A DNA stretch of 64,000 nucleotides, taken from positions 1,674,001-1,738,000 of the forward strand of contig NZ_CP126257.1 in assembly GCF_003234175.2 (NCBI RefSeq), read 5' to 3'. The position numbers and the translations under genes are program-made. Position 1 is the stretch's first letter, and every line of letters begins with the position of its first letter. This document shows, piece after piece, positions 35,076-44,912 of this stretch. This DNA is from Curtobacterium sp. MCSS17_007 (GTDB lineage Bacteria > Actinomycetota > Actinomycetes > Actinomycetales > Microbacteriaceae). Below the pieces are notes generated by a model. It was not told the DNA's origin and ran no database searches. It saw only the letters and a list, made by a program, of their open reading frames with translations.

Positions 35076-36062
35076 GTGACTCGCGTCGGACCCACCGTCG
35101 AGCAGGGCGTCCAGCCGGACACCCGCAACCCGAGGTGGTGGTCGCTCCCCCGCGTCGTGGACCGCCGCGTCATCTGGCTCGCGTGGGCGTCGTTCGTCGT
35201 CGAGGTCGTGCTCATCGGCACCGGCGGCCTCGTCCGCCTGACCGCCTCCGGCCTCGGCTGCCCGACGTGGCCCAAGTGCACCGCCGAGTCGCTCGTCTCC
35301 ACCCCGGAGATGGGCGTCCACGGCGTGATCGAGTTCGGGAACCGTCTCCTCACGTTCGTCCTCGTGGTCGTCGCGATCGCCATGTTCCTGCTCGTCGTGC
35401 GGATGCGCCGTACCCGCCCCGAGCTCTTCTGGCTCGCGTTCGCCCAGGGCATCGCGATCCCGGTGCAGGCGGTCATCGGCGGCCTCAGCGTGCTCACGAA
35501 CCTCAATCCGTTCGTCGTCGGCCTGCACTTCGTGGTGTCGACGACGCTCGTCGCGGTCACGGCGACGCTCGTGTACCGGGCGATGAACGGCCCGCGCACC
35601 GCGGCCCGGCTCGTCCCCGGCTGGTACACGGGCGTCGTCCGCGGCACCGTCGCAGCGGTCGTCGTCACCGTCCTGGTCGGCATCCTGACCACGGGCTCCG
35701 GTCCGCACGCGGGAGCGAGCGAGGCGGTCGACGGAGGGCGCCTCCACCGCACCGGCTTCGACCCCCAGCTCATGGAGCACCTGCACGCGATCCCGGCCTA
35801 CGCGCTCTTCGCCCTGACCCTCGCGCTCGTGGTCGGCGCGGTCGTCCTGCGGCTCTCGAGCCGCTGGGCCCTGGTCCTGCTCGTCGTCGAGTTCGTGCAG
35901 ATCGCGGTCGGCCTGACACAGGCCCGCACGGGCCTGCCGGTCGGCCTGGTGGGCACGCACATGGTGCTCGCCGGGCTCCTCGTCGGCGCGGTGACCGTCG
36001 TCGTGCTCTCGACGCGCGGCAGCGCCGGGCGCCAGGCCGTCCGGGAGCGCATCGCCGCCTGA
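35076..36062 (+). CDS. ctaA: Heme A synthase, COX15/CtaA family (328 aa)
   Basis: Converts heme O to heme A for cytochrome c oxidase. Eight membrane segments are evident. The heme-ligand histidines lie in [41 protein letters not shown] and [12 protein letters not shown]. The paired cysteines of the first exported loop are in [11 protein letters not shown], as in Bacillus-type CtaA. GTG at 35076 has GGAAGG upstream. It is divergent from the suf operon and convergent with ctaB, an arrangement common in Actinobacteria. Confidence 0.95.
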   Translation: MTRVGPTVEQGVQPDTRNPRWWSLPRVVDRRVIWLAWASFVVEVVLIGTGGLVRLTASGLGCPTWPKCTAESLVSTPEMGVHGVIEFGNRLLTFVLVVVAIAMFLLVVRMRRTRPELFWLAFAQGIAIPVQAVIGGLSVLTNLNPFVVGLHFVVSTTLVAVTATLVYRAMNGPRTAARLVPGWYTGVVRGTVAAVVVTVLVGILTTGSGPHAGASEAVDGGRLHRTGFDPQLMEHLHAIPAYALFALTLALVVGAVVLRLSSRWALVLLVVEFVQIAVGLTQARTGLPVGLVGTHMVLAGLLVGAVTVVVLSTRGSAGRQAVRERIAA

Positions 36063-36088
36063 CCGGCGCCCGCCCCGGCCCTTCCCCG

Positions 36089-36138
36089 CGACGTCCCACG
36101 CAGCGCCTCCGTCCCGAGCGCCGACGCGTGGGACGTCG
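36089..36138 (+). terminator. ctaA terminator
   Basis: CGACGTCCCACGC pairs perfectly with GCGTGGGACGTCG across a 24-base loop, 27 bases after the ctaA stop. Confidence 0.55.
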
Positions 36139-36299
36139 TCGTTCGGGCGGCTTCGGCGCCGCGACCGCGCTCGACGCGCCGCAGTTGCCCTACGACACCG
36201 CCGACCGCGCGAGCCGCCTCCGGGTCCAGCGCCGCCTCCCGCTGACGCGACCGTCTTGCAGGCACGTCCCCGTCGCACTCGAACGCCGACCCGGCGACT

Positions 36300-36347
36300 G
36301 GACGGACGGGATGCCCGTCTCCTGCCCGCCACGCGCCTCCCGTCCGG
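36300..36347. repeat. Degenerate copy of the dispersed palindrome family
   Basis: Contains GGACGGACGGGA on the left and GCGCCTCCCGTCCGG on the right with a divergent centre, so the arms pair only partly. It sits in the gene-free stretch 36139-36513 between ctaA and ctaB, where I see no coding frame. Confidence 0.45.
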
Positions 36348-36513
36348 TGCCGCTCCCCGTCCTGCGGCTGCCGCGACACCGTCGTCGTCGTACGACGGCG
36401 GACGTGTCGTCCCGGCCGGGCCCGCCTCCTCGCCCCACGCTCGAGTGCGCGCCGAAGCACCCACCCGCGCCGACCGCCCCACGTCCGAGTCCGCGCCCGC
36501 GCCCACGACGGAC

Positions 36514-36545
36514 GACAGCGCCGCCGGCGGACCGGCGGCGCTGTC
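36514..36545 (-). terminator. ctaB terminator
   Basis: Perfect 14-bp stem GACAGCGCCGCCGG/CCGGCGGCGCTGTC with a four-base loop, 21 bases past the ctaB stop. Confidence 0.7.
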
Positions 36546-36566
36546 GGAGCGGGCGACGAGCCCGGA

Positions 36567-37511
36567 CTAGATCGTGAAGGTGAAGACCTGCGGCAGCAGC
36601 GGGTCGATGCCCACGGCGATGAAGAGCAGCGTCAGGTAGGTGATCGAGCTGTGGAAGACCCGCATCGGCTGCACCTGCTCGACGTGCTGGATCGCTCGCG
36701 AGTACAGGCGGTGGGACTCGACCACGAACCAGATCCCCCCGGCCAGCGCGACGACCGTGTAGAGCGGCCCCATGTTCGCGACCGGGATCAGCAGCAGCGA
36801 GCAGACGAGTGTCGCCCAGGCGTAGAGGACGACCTGCAGGCCCACGACCGTGCGTCCGCGGACCACCGCGAGCATCGGCACGTCGGCCGCGTCGTAGTCG
36901 TCGCGGTACTTCATCGACAGCGGCCAGTAGTGCGGCGGCGTCCAGAGGAAGATCACCATGAACAGGACGACGGGCGCCCAGGTGAGCGACCCCGTCACGC
37001 CGGCCCACCCGATGAGCACAGGCATGCAGCCGGCCGAACCGCCCCAGACGATGTTCTGCGGGGTGCGGCGCTTGAGCCACAGCGTGTACACGCAGACGTA
37101 GATGACGATCGCGACGACGCTCAGCGCCGCGGCGAGCCAGTTCACGAGGAAGCCCAGCACCGCCGTGGACAGGACCGCGAGCACCCACGAGAACACCAGG
37201 GCCTCACGGTCCGAGAGCTCGCCGGTGACCAGCGGGCGCTGGCTCGTGCGCTTCATCAGCCGGTCGATGTCCCGGTCGATGTAGCAGTTGAACGCCGAGG
37301 CCGAACCGGCCGACATCGCACCGCCGAGCATCGTCCAGAAGACGAGCCAGAGGTCCGGCACACCGCGCTCGGCGAGGAACATCGTCGGCGCGGTGGTGAC
37401 GAGCAGGAGCTCCATCACGCGGGGCTTCGTCAGCGAGACGTACGCACGGACCTTGCGGGACAGCGACGAGCGGGGTCGATCGGTGTCGGGCCGGGTCACG
37501 GTGGCAGTCAA
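36567..37511 (-). CDS. ctaB: Protoheme IX farnesyltransferase (heme O synthase, 314 aa)
   Basis: UbiA-superfamily prenyltransferase that adds a farnesyl group to heme B. The first Asp-rich motif is [20 protein letters not shown] near 97-116 and the second is [13 protein letters not shown]. Eight to nine membrane segments follow the conserved [17 protein letters not shown] start. TTG at 37511 has GAGG eight bases upstream and is the only plausible start before the conserved region. It works directly before CtaA. Divergent from tkt. Confidence 0.95.
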   Translation of the reverse strand: MTATVTRPDTDRPRSSLSRKVRAYVSLTKPRVMELLLVTTAPTMFLAERGVPDLWLVFWTMLGGAMSAGSASAFNCYIDRDIDRLMKRTSQRPLVTGELSDREALVFSWVLAVLSTAVLGFLVNWLAAALSVVAIVIYVCVYTLWLKRRTPQNIVWGGSAGCMPVLIGWAGVTGSLTWAPVVLFMVIFLWTPPHYWPLSMKYRDDYDAADVPMLAVVRGRTVVGLQVVLYAWATLVCSLLLIPVANMGPLYTVVALAGGIWFVVESHRLYSRAIQHVEQVQPMRVFHSSITYLTLLFIAVGIDPLLPQVFTFTI

Positions 37512-37579
37512 CAGGGGAACCTCAGTCTGTTCGCATCAGCTTGCACACTCGGTGGACGGCTCCGTCGTCGTCGGGGCGT

Positions 37580-37617
37580 GCGTCGACCCGGAATGCACAC
37601 GGGTCGACGCCAGTTTA
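37580..37617 (-). promoter_or_regulatory. Candidate ctaB promoter with adjoining inverted repeat
   Basis: TAAACT on the minus strand (37612-37617) is the likely -10 box. Immediately downstream in the transcript lies a perfect GCGTCGACCC/GGGTCGACGC repeat (37580-37610, 11-base centre), placed where it could be an operator or a 5' hairpin. Confidence 0.4.
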
Positions 37618-37715
37618 GGCCATCGAGGCGCCGCGACGATGCCCCGCCCCGCCGACCGGGCCGATGCCCGACACGGCGCCTTCGTCACCTGGACACCTTC
37701 TGTGTGCGTGGTCAG

Positions 37716-37721
37716 TATGCT
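37716..37721 (+). promoter_or_regulatory. Candidate -10 box of tkt
   Basis: TATGCT, with TGGACA 20 bases upstream as a weak -35. It would give a leader of about 155 bases before the tkt GTG, unusually long for this window. Confidence 0.4.
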
Positions 37722-37885
37722 GGAGACGCCCTCCCGCATCGCGTGCCCCGAAGACGTCGGTCCGTGACGAGCCGGTCGGCCGCCGCGCAGACGGCGACAC
37801 GACACACGGCCCCGGGACGGCGATCATGTCCGTGCGATGGCACGAGCCCTCGCACATGTCGCAACAACGAAGGGTCAACATCCAA

Positions 37886-39979
37886 GTGGCTGAATTCACC
37901 TGGGACGCCATCGACAGGAAGGCCGTCGACACGGCGCGCGTCCTCGCCGCCGATTCGGTCGAGGCTGCCGGCAACGGTCACCCCGGCACCGCGATGAGCC
38001 TCGCGCCCGTCGCCCACCTGCTCTTCCAGAAGGTGATGCGTCGCGACCCCAGCGACTCCACCTGGATCGGCCGCGACCGCTTCATCCTCTCGGCGGGTCA
38101 CGCCTCGATCCTGCAGTACGTGCAGTTCTACCTGCACGGCTACGGCCTCGAGCTCGAGGACCTGCAGCACCTGCGCAAGTGGGGCTCGAAGACCCCGGGT
38201 CACCCGGAGTACGGCCACACCGACGGCGTCGAGATCACCACCGGCCCGCTCGGCCAGGGTCTCGCCTCGGCAGTGGGCTTCGGCTACGCGCAGCGCTTCG
38301 AGCGCGGCCTGTTCGACCCGGAGACCGCCGACGGCGAGTCGCCCTTCGACCACTTCACCTACGTGATCGCCGGCGACGGCGACATGCAGGAGGGCGTCAC
38401 GAACGAGGCCGCGAGCCTCGCCGGCCGCCAGCAGCTCGGTCGCCTGGTCGTCTTCTACGACTCGAACCAGATCTCGATCGAGGACGACACCGACATCGCG
38501 TTCTCCGAGGACGTCGCCGCCCGCTACGAGTCCCTCGGCTGGCACGTCCAGCACGTCGACTGGAAGAAGACCGGCGAGTACTCCGAGGACGTCGAGGAGC
38601 TGTACCGCGCCGTCGAGGCCGCCAAGGCCGAGACGACCAAGCCGTCGCTCATCGTCCTCAAGACGATCATCGGTTGGCCGTCGCCGACCAAGCAGAACTC
38701 CGGCAAGATCCACGGCTCCGCGCTGGGCGCCGACGAGCTGAAGGGCCTCAAGGAGGTCCTCGGCTTCGACCCGGAGAAGACCTTCGACGTCGACCCCGAG
38801 GTGCTCGAGTACACCCGCGGCGCGATCGCCAAGGGCCAGGAGCAGCACGCCGAGTGGAACACGACCTTCGACGCGTGGGCCGCGGCCAACCCGGAGAAGA
38901 AGGCGATGCTCGACCGCATCAACGCCGGCGAGCTCCCCGAGGGCCTCGAGGAGGCCCTGCCGGTCTTCTCCACCGAGAAGGCCGTCTCGACCCGCGCCGC
39001 CTCCGGCAAGGTCATCAACGCCATCGCGCCGCTCATGCCCGAGTTCTGGGGCGGTTCGGCGGACCTCGCCGAGTCGAACCTGACCACGATCGAGGGCGCC
39101 AAGTCCTTCGGCCCGGCCGAGGCCAGCACGAAGACCTGGAGCACCGACCCGTACGGCCGCGTGCTGCACTTCGGCATCCGCGAGCACGCGATGGGCTCGA
39201 TCCTGTCCGGCATCGTGCTGCACGGGAACACCCGCCCCTTCGGCGGCACGTTCCTCATCTTCAGCGACTACATGCGTCCGGCGGTCCGTCTCGCCGCGCT
39301 CATGAAGGCGCCGGCGATCTACGTCTGGACCCACGACTCCATCGCCCTCGGCGAGGACGGCCCGACGCACCAGCCGATCGAGCAGCTCACCGCCCTCCGT
39401 GCGATCCCGGGTCTCGACGTCGTCCGTCCGGCCGACGCCAACGAGGTCTCGTACGCCTGGCTCGAGATGCTCAAGCACAAGGACCGTCCGGCTGGCATCG
39501 CGCTGAGCCGCCAGAACCTCCCGGTCTTCGAGCGCGGTGAGGGCGACGCCTCCGGCGAGACGCTCGCTTCGGCGAAGAACGTCGCGAAGGGCGCGTACGT
39601 CCTGGCCGAGGCGCCGAACGGCACCCCGGACGTGATCCTCATCGCGACCGGTTCCGAGGTCCAGATCGCCGTGGACGCCCGCGAGCAGCTCAAGGGCGAG
39701 GGCATCAACGCCCGCGTCGTGAGCGCCCCGTCGCTCGAGTGGTTCTTCGAGCAGGACGAGGCCTACCGCGAGCAGGTCCTCCCGGAGGCCGTCACCGCGC
39801 GCGTCTCCGTCGAGGCCGGCATCGGCATGAGCTGGCGCGACATCGTCGGTGACAAGGGCCGCAGCGTCTCGATCGAGCACTTCGGTGCGTCGGCGGACTA
39901 CCAGCGCCTGTTCGCCGAGTTCGGCTTCACCACCGAGCACGTCATCGCCGCCGCCAAGGAATCGATCGCAGCTTCCTGA
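37886..39979 (+). CDS. tkt: Transketolase (697 aa)
   Basis: Thiamine diphosphate enzyme moving two-carbon units in the pentose phosphate pathway. The TPP motif is GDGDMQEGVTNEAASLAG near 155-172, with GNGHPGTAMSLAP near 27-39, the catalytic Glu and Tyr in the pyrimidine domain (FGIREHAMGSILSG), and TQHSD-like WTHDSIALGEDGPTHQP. GTG at 37886 (MAEFTWDAIDRKAVD) is preferred on family alignment over an in-frame ATG at 37856, which would add ten residues; neither has a strong ribosome binding site at ideal distance. It starts the pentose phosphate cluster. Confidence 0.96.
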   Translation: MAEFTWDAIDRKAVDTARVLAADSVEAAGNGHPGTAMSLAPVAHLLFQKVMRRDPSDSTWIGRDRFILSAGHASILQYVQFYLHGYGLELEDLQHLRKWGSKTPGHPEYGHTDGVEITTGPLGQGLASAVGFGYAQRFERGLFDPETADGESPFDHFTYVIAGDGDMQEGVTNEAASLAGRQQLGRLVVFYDSNQISIEDDTDIAFSEDVAARYESLGWHVQHVDWKKTGEYSEDVEELYRAVEAAKAETTKPSLIVLKTIIGWPSPTKQNSGKIHGSALGADELKGLKEVLGFDPEKTFDVDPEVLEYTRGAIAKGQEQHAEWNTTFDAWAAANPEKKAMLDRINAGELPEGLEEALPVFSTEKAVSTRAASGKVINAIAPLMPEFWGGSADLAESNLTTIEGAKSFGPAEASTKTWSTDPYGRVLHFGIREHAMGSILSGIVLHGNTRPFGGTFLIFSDYMRPAVRLAALMKAPAIYVWTHDSIALGEDGPTHQPIEQLTALRAIPGLDVVRPADANEVSYAWLEMLKHKDRPAGIALSRQNLPVFERGEGDASGETLASAKNVAKGAYVLAEAPNGTPDVILIATGSEVQIAVDAREQLKGEGINARVVSAPSLEWFFEQDEAYREQVLPEAVTARVSVEAGIGMSWRDIVGDKGRSVSIEHFGASADYQRLFAEFGFTTEHVIAAAKESIAAS

Positions 39980-39984
39980 CCCAC

Positions 39985-40020
39985 GAGGGGCCGGATCCGG
40001 TACGCCGGGTCCGGCCCCTC
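39985..40020 (+). terminator. tkt terminator
   Basis: GAGGGGCCGGATCCG and CGGGTCCGGCCCCTC pair with one mismatch around GTACGC, six bases after the tkt stop. Confidence 0.65.
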
Positions 40021-40023
40021 TGC

Positions 40024-40059
40024 CGGGAGGCGCGGTGCGGGTCCGCCCCGCGCCTCCCG
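40024..40059. repeat. Dispersed palindrome family copy
   Basis: CGGGAGGCGCGGTGCGG and CCGCCCCGCGCCTCCCG pair over 17 bp with one mismatch around GT. It lies four bases after the tkt terminator, so tkt ends in two hairpins in tandem. Confidence 0.6.
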
Positions 40060-40135
40060 ACCCACAGACCACGACACCACGGCTCCGGTCGCGTCACGCG
40101 CTCCGGGTCGGTCGACGAAAGAAGAAGAGAAACCC

Positions 40136-41248
40136 ATGGCTGAGAACACCCCCACTGCCGCCCTCTCCGAGGTCGGCGTCAGCATCTGGCTCGACGACCT
40201 GTCGCGCGAGCTGCTCGAGACCGGCAAGCTGACCGAGCTCATCGAGCAGAAGAACGTCGTCGGCGTCACGACGAACCCGACGATCTTCGCGTCCGCCCTC
40301 GCCAAGGGCGAGCGCTACGACGCGCAGGTGAAGGAGCTCGCGGCGAAGGGCACCGACGTCACCGAGGCGATCTTCGAGATCACCACGCAGGACGTCGCCA
40401 ACGCCTCCGACGTCTTCAAGCCGATCTACGACGAGACCAAGGGCTTCGACGGCCGCGTCTCGATCGAGGTCGAGCCGGGCATGGCCCACGACGCGCAGAA
40501 GACCATCGAGCAGGCGAAGTTCCTGTTCGAGAAGGTCGGTCGCGAGAACGTGCTCATCAAGATCCCCGCGACCCTCGAGGGCCTCGAGGCCATCACCGAG
40601 GTCATCGGCGCCGGCATCTCCGTCAACGTCACGCTGATCTTCTCGCTCGAGCGCTACCGCGCCGTCATCGACGCCTACCTCGGTGGCCTCGAGAAGGCCA
40701 AGGCCGCCGGCCACGACCTCTCGAAGATCCACTCGGTCGCCTCGTTCTTCGTGTCGCGCGTCGACTCCGAGATCGACAAGCGTCTCGACGCCGTCGGCAC
40801 CGACGAGGCGAAGGCCCTCAAGTCGAAGGCCGGCATCGCCAACGCGCAGCTCGCCTACCAGGTCTGGACCGAGGCGTTCGCGACCGAGCGCGCCCTGGGC
40901 CTGCTCGAGTCGGGTGCGAACACCCAGCGTCCGCTCTGGGCCTCGACCGGTGTCAAGGACCCGGCGCTGCCCGACACGCTCTACGTGACCGAGCTCGCGG
41001 CGCCGAACACCGTCAACACCATGCCGGGCAAGACGCTCGACGCGACGTTCGACCACGGCGAGATCCACGGCGACGCCATCGCCGGCTCGTACGAGGGCGC
41101 GCAGCAGGTCATGGACCAGATCGCCGCCGCTGGCGTCGACTACGACGACGTCGTCGCACTGCTCGAGAAGGAGGGCGTGGACAAGTTCAACGTCTCCTGG
41201 GGCGAGCTCGTCGACACGGTGAAGACCGCGCTCGAGAACAGCAAGTAA
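40136..41248 (+). CDS. tal: Transaldolase (370 aa)
   Basis: Transfers dihydroxyacetone units in the non-oxidative pentose phosphate branch. The long actinobacterial form begins [20 protein letters not shown], has [14 protein letters not shown], the Schiff-base lysine in [16 protein letters not shown], and [15 protein letters not shown]. The ATG has an A-rich GAAGAAGAGAA stretch upstream that includes a usable Shine-Dalgarno sequence. It lies between tkt and zwf, but hairpins on both sides suggest it can be transcribed as its own unit. Confidence 0.96.
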   Translation: MAENTPTAALSEVGVSIWLDDLSRELLETGKLTELIEQKNVVGVTTNPTIFASALAKGERYDAQVKELAAKGTDVTEAIFEITTQDVANASDVFKPIYDETKGFDGRVSIEVEPGMAHDAQKTIEQAKFLFEKVGRENVLIKIPATLEGLEAITEVIGAGISVNVTLIFSLERYRAVIDAYLGGLEKAKAAGHDLSKIHSVASFFVSRVDSEIDKRLDAVGTDEAKALKSKAGIANAQLAYQVWTEAFATERALGLLESGANTQRPLWASTGVKDPALPDTLYVTELAAPNTVNTMPGKTLDATFDHGEIHGDAIAGSYEGAQQVMDQIAAAGVDYDDVVALLEKEGVDKFNVSWGELVDTVKTALENSK

Positions 41249-41260
41249 GCAGAACCGGAG

Positions 41261-41301
41261 CCCGCGTCCCGAGGGCGGCACCACCCTCCTCGGGACGCGG
41301 G
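41261..41301 (+). terminator. tal terminator
   Basis: CCCGCGTCCCGAGG pairs perfectly with CCTCGGGACGCGGG around 13 bases, 12 bases after the tal stop. Confidence 0.7.
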
Positions 41302-41308
41302 CACCCAC

Positions 41309-41360
41309 GGTCAGGACCGGTCCGCCGGCGCCGCCACGGGCCTCCCGTCCGGACCTGACC
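41309..41360. repeat. Second hairpin after tal, remnant of the dispersed palindrome family
   Basis: GGTCAGGACCGG and CCGGACCTGACC pair over 11 of 12 bases; the right side contains GCCTCCCGTCCGG as in the family, but the matching left GGGAGGCGCGG is not kept. Confidence 0.35.
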
Positions 41361-41441
41361 ACCACGACGGCGGAGTCGCCGCTGCCCCCGCAGCGCAGCG
41401 CTCCGCCGTCTCCGTTCGACTCGTAAGGAGTTCACCGACTC

Positions 41442-42980
41442 ATGTCACCGGTGGCGATCACCCCGGAGCACAACCCGCTCCGGTTGCCGACCGACCGACG
41501 TCTGAACCGGATCGCGGGCCCAAGCACCCTCATCATCTTCGGCGTGACGGGCGACCTGTCGCGCAAGAAGCTGATGCCCGCGGTCTACGACCTCGCGAAC
41601 CGGGGCCTCCTGCCCCCGGGCTTCGCGCTCGTCGGGTTCGCCCGGCGCGACTGGGAGGACCAGGACTTCTCCCAGCTCGTGCACGACGCGGTCCGGGACC
41701 ACTCCCGCACCCCCTTCGACGAAGCCGTCTGGAAGCAGCTCGAACAGGGCATCCGCTTCGTCCAGGGCTCGTTCGACGACCCCGAGGCGTTCCTCGAGCT
41801 GAAGCGCACCGTCGACGAGCTCGACGCCCAGCGCGGGACGCTCGGCAACCACGCCTTCTACCTCTCGATCCCGCCGAAGATGTTCCCGGTCGTGACCGAG
41901 CAGCTCAAGGTCTCCGGCCTCACCGAGAAGCGCGAGGGCTCCTGGAGCCGCGTGGTCGTCGAGAAGCCGTTCGGCTCCGACCTCCGCACCGCCCGCGAGC
42001 TGAACGCCATCGTCGAGAGCGTCTTCGCGCCCGACGACGTGTTCCGCATCGACCACTACCTCGGCAAGGAGACCGTCCAGAACCTCCTGACGCTCCGGTT
42101 CGCGAACCAGATGTACGAACCCATCTGGAACTCGAACTACGTCGACCACGTGCAGATCACGATGGCCGAGGACATCGGTGTCGCCGGTCGTGCTGCGTAC
42201 TACGACGGCATCGGCGCTGCGCGCGACGTCATCCAGAACCACCTGCTGCAGCTCCTCGCCCTCACCGCGATGGAGGAGCCCGTCTCGTTCAAGGCCGCGG
42301 ACCTGCGCGCCGAGAAGGAGAAGGTGCTCTCGGCGGTGCGGCTCCCCGAGGACCTCGCCACTGCGACCGCCCGCGGCCAGTACGCCGGTGGGTGGCAGGG
42401 CGGCGAGAAGGTGCTCGGCTTCCTCGAGGAGGGGGGCATGAACCCCGAGTCGACCACCGAGACCTACGCCGCCATCAAGCTCGACATCGCGACGCGACGC
42501 TGGCAGGGCGTGCCGTTCTACCTGCGTGCGGGGAAGCGTCTCGGCCGTCGGGTCACCGAGATCGCGATCGTCTTCAAGCGCGTCCCCGAGGACGTCTACG
42601 GCAACACGCAGGCGCCGCTCGGCCAGAACGCGCTCGTCATCCGTGTCCAGCCGGACGAGGGCGTCACGCTCCGCTTCGGCTCGAAGGTCCCCGGCGTCGG
42701 CACCCAGGTGCGCGACGTGACGATGGACTTCGGCTACGGGCACGCGTTCACCGAGGCCTCGCCGGAGGCGTACGAGCGACTCATCCTCGACGTGCTCCTC
42801 GGCGACCCGCCCCTGTTCCCCCGTCACCAAGAGGTGGAACTGTCGTGGAAGATCCTCGACCCGATCGAGGAGTTCTGGGCCACGCAGGGCCAGCCCGAGC
42901 AGTACCGTCCCGGCACCTGGGGTCCGGCGTCCGCCGATGCCCTGCTCGCCCGCGACGGCCGGACCTGGAGGCGTCCATGA
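41442..42980 (+). CDS. zwf: Glucose-6-phosphate 1-dehydrogenase (512 aa)
   Basis: First step of the oxidative pentose phosphate pathway, making NADPH. The coenzyme motif is IIFGVTGDLSRKKLMPAVYDL near 30, VVEKPFGSDL precedes the substrate-binding FRIDHYLGKETVQNLL, and the C-terminal beta-sheet domain contains FYLRAGKRLGRRVTEI. AAGGAG lies well placed before the ATG at 41442. The stop overlaps the opcA ATG (ATGA), in keeping with the OpcA-Zwf complex. Confidence 0.97.
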   Translation: MSPVAITPEHNPLRLPTDRRLNRIAGPSTLIIFGVTGDLSRKKLMPAVYDLANRGLLPPGFALVGFARRDWEDQDFSQLVHDAVRDHSRTPFDEAVWKQLEQGIRFVQGSFDDPEAFLELKRTVDELDAQRGTLGNHAFYLSIPPKMFPVVTEQLKVSGLTEKREGSWSRVVVEKPFGSDLRTARELNAIVESVFAPDDVFRIDHYLGKETVQNLLTLRFANQMYEPIWNSNYVDHVQITMAEDIGVAGRAAYYDGIGAARDVIQNHLLQLLALTAMEEPVSFKAADLRAEKEKVLSAVRLPEDLATATARGQYAGGWQGGEKVLGFLEEGGMNPESTTETYAAIKLDIATRRWQGVPFYLRAGKRLGRRVTEIAIVFKRVPEDVYGNTQAPLGQNALVIRVQPDEGVTLRFGSKVPGVGTQVRDVTMDFGYGHAFTEASPEAYERLILDVLLGDPPLFPRHQEVELSWKILDPIEEFWATQGQPEQYRPGTWGPASADALLARDGRTWRRP

Positions 42981-43921
42981 AGATCGACATGCCGAACACC
43001 ACGGTCTCGAAGATCCAGAAGAAGCTCGTCCACATCCGCGAGGAGGGCGGCGCGGTCGCCCTCGGCCGCGTCCTGACCCTCATCATCTCGACGGCCCTCG
43101 GTCACGAGGAAGAGGCGATCTCGGCCGCGAACGAGGCGTCGCGCGAGCACCCGATGCGCGTCATCATCGTCTCCAAGAACGACGGTGACACGAAGTCCCC
43201 CGGGCGTCTCGACGCACAGATCCGCGTCGGCAGCGACGCGGGTGCGAGCGAGGTCATCGTCCTCCGCGCCTACGGCGAGACCGCGACGGACGAGGAGAGC
43301 CTGGTCACCGGCCTGCTCCTCCCCGACGCGCCCGTCGTCGCGTGGTGGCCGCAGACCGCTCCGGAGCAGCCGGCAGCATCTGCGCTGGGCCGGATCGCGC
43401 AGCGCCGCATCACGGACGCCGCCGCACAGAAGGACCCGAACGGCGCGATCGAGGCGCTCGGGAAGTCCTACGTGCCGGGCGACACCGACTTCGCGTGGAC
43501 GCGTCTCACGCTCTGGCGGAACCAGCTCGCCGCGGCGCTCGACCAGCCGCCCTACGAGCCGGTCACGGGCGTGGAGGTCTCGGGTGCGAGCGACAGCCCG
43601 TCGACGATCCTGCTCGCTGCGTGGCTCCAGCTGCAGCTGCAGGTCCCGGTGTCCGTCGTCACGTCGCCCCGTGCCACCGGGTCGAGCGGTATCCACGGCG
43701 TGAAGCTCGAGCGTGCCTCGGGCGCGATCGACCTCGAGCGGTCGCTCGTCGACGTCGCGACGCTCTCGATGCCGGGCCAGCCGACGCACGACCTGTCGCT
43801 GCCGCGGCGGAACCTGCGTGACTGCCTCGCAGAGGAACTCCGTAGACTCGACCCCGACGTCCTGTTCGGGGACGTCGTCAAGCACGGGGTGCCGCAGCTC
43901 CGCGAGTCGATCGCCGGCTGA
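42977..43921 (+). CDS. opcA: Glucose-6-phosphate dehydrogenase assembly protein OpcA (314 aa)
   Basis: Actinobacterial and cyanobacterial partner that activates Zwf. Recognised from RVIIVSKNDGDTKSPGRLDAQIRVGSDAGASEVIVLRAYG, LLLPDAPVVAWWPQTAPEQPA and SLVDVATLSMPGQPTHDLSLPRRNLRDCLAEELRRLDPD. Translation is coupled to zwf by a four-base overlap. In some actinobacteria a redox switch acts through OpcA; a cysteine is present in RDCLAEE, but I cannot link it to that role. Confidence 0.94.
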   Translation: MKIDMPNTTVSKIQKKLVHIREEGGAVALGRVLTLIISTALGHEEEAISAANEASREHPMRVIIVSKNDGDTKSPGRLDAQIRVGSDAGASEVIVLRAYGETATDEESLVTGLLLPDAPVVAWWPQTAPEQPAASALGRIAQRRITDAAAQKDPNGAIEALGKSYVPGDTDFAWTRLTLWRNQLAAALDQPPYEPVTGVEVSGASDSPSTILLAAWLQLQLQVPVSVVTSPRATGSSGIHGVKLERASGAIDLERSLVDVATLSMPGQPTHDLSLPRRNLRDCLAEELRRLDPDVLFGDVVKHGVPQLRESIAG

Positions 43922-43932
43922 ACGCCCCACAC

Positions 43933-43980
43933 GACCGGACCCCGGGTGGTGCTCGCACCGAGTACCACCCGCCCCCGGTC
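43933..43980 (+). terminator. Hairpin between opcA and pgl
   Basis: Outer GACCGG/CCGGTC and inner GGGTGGT/ACCACCC pair with an internal loop, 12 bases after the opcA stop. It may be a partial terminator that lowers pgl expression. Confidence 0.4.
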
Positions 43981-44028
43981 GGACCGAAGGCGGTCGCACC
44001 GGTCGGCCGCCACGAACACGGGAGACAC

Positions 44029-44799
44029 GTGACCAACGAACGACGGGTGCTGGTGCACCCGGACAAGCAGTCCCTCGGCGCGTCGGTCGCCGCTCGCTTC
44101 ATCACGAAGATCATCGACGTGCTCGACGAGCAGGAGCGCGCCGACATCGCGATCAGCGGTGGCTCGGTGTCGTCCCTCGTCCTCGCGGCGATCGGGCAGT
44201 CGCCTGCGCGTGAGAGCGTCGACTGGTCGAAGGTGCACGTGTGGTGGGTCGACGAGCGCTGGGTCGCCGAGGGCGACGCGGACCGCAACGTCACCGGCAC
44301 GCAGAGCGACTTCTTCGCGCACGTGGACGTCCCGCAGGAGAACATCCACCCGATGGCTGCGTCCGACGCGGGTCTGTCGATCGACGAGGCTGCTGCGCAG
44401 TACGAGCGGGAGCTGCAGGACGCCGCGCCCGAGGGCGCCGTCGCCCCGCGCTTCGACATCACGCTGCTCGGGGTGGGTCCGGACGGGCACACGGCCTCGC
44501 TGTTCCCGGAGTTCCCGCAGCTCGCGGTCATCGACCGCGCGGTGCTCACCGTCGACGACTCCCCCAAGCCGCCGCCGCAGCGCCTGACGCTCTCGTTCCC
44601 GGTGATCAACGCCTCGCAGCGCGTGTGGGTCATCCTGTCGGGTGCGGAGAAGGCGTCCGTGCTCGGTCTCGCCCTGGCCGGCGCCGCGGTGGACGAGGTC
44701 CCTGTCGGCGGTGTGCAGGGCCGGAAGCGCACGGTGTTCTTCGTGGACCAGGATGCCGCTCGCGACGTCCCCGAGAACCTCATCGCATCGACGTACTAG
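44029..44799 (+). CDS. pgl: 6-phosphogluconolactonase (256 aa)
   Basis: DevB-type lactonase for the second oxidative step. Recognised from ADIAISGGSVSSLVLAAIG, VHVWWVDERWVAEGDADRNVTG and ITLLGVGPDGHTASLFPEFP, plus PPPQRLTLSFPVINASQRVWVILSGAEKA. GTG at 44029 has GGGAG five bases upstream. It is the last gene of the tkt-tal-zwf-opcA-pgl cluster and is followed at 12 bases by a perfect palindrome. Confidence 0.95.
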   Translation: MTNERRVLVHPDKQSLGASVAARFITKIIDVLDEQERADIAISGGSVSSLVLAAIGQSPARESVDWSKVHVWWVDERWVAEGDADRNVTGTQSDFFAHVDVPQENIHPMAASDAGLSIDEAAAQYERELQDAAPEGAVAPRFDITLLGVGPDGHTASLFPEFPQLAVIDRAVLTVDDSPKPPPQRLTLSFPVINASQRVWVILSGAEKASVLGLALAGAAVDEVPVGGVQGRKRTVFFVDQDAARDVPENLIASTY

Positions 44800-44811
44800 A
44801 CGCGACCCACT

Positions 44812-44859
44812 GACGGACGGGAGGCGCGGTGCCAGCTGGCACCGCGCCTCCCGTCCGTC
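44812..44859 (+). terminator. pgl terminator: 48-bp perfect palindrome, identical to that at 30489
   Basis: All 48 bases match the copy at 30489-30536. The right arm runs on into a (GTCC)n tract to 44870. Confidence 0.7.
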
Positions 44860-44912
44860 CGTCCGTCCGTGCCCGACCCCGTCGGTCGGCCCGGGACGGC
44901 GGCTCCGCCGAG

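Noticed and set aside
36139..36513. Possible gene between ctaA and ctaB
   Set aside because: Only Arg/Pro-rich frames with no start site, motif or ribosome binding site; the region holds terminators and a decayed palindrome.
37717..37767. A 16-codon leader peptide before tkt
   Set aside because: Its ATG overlaps the probable -10 box, so it would not be transcribed.
37712..40072. A 786-codon open frame antisense to transketolase
   Set aside because: Same shadow effect. The transketolase frame has all family motifs.
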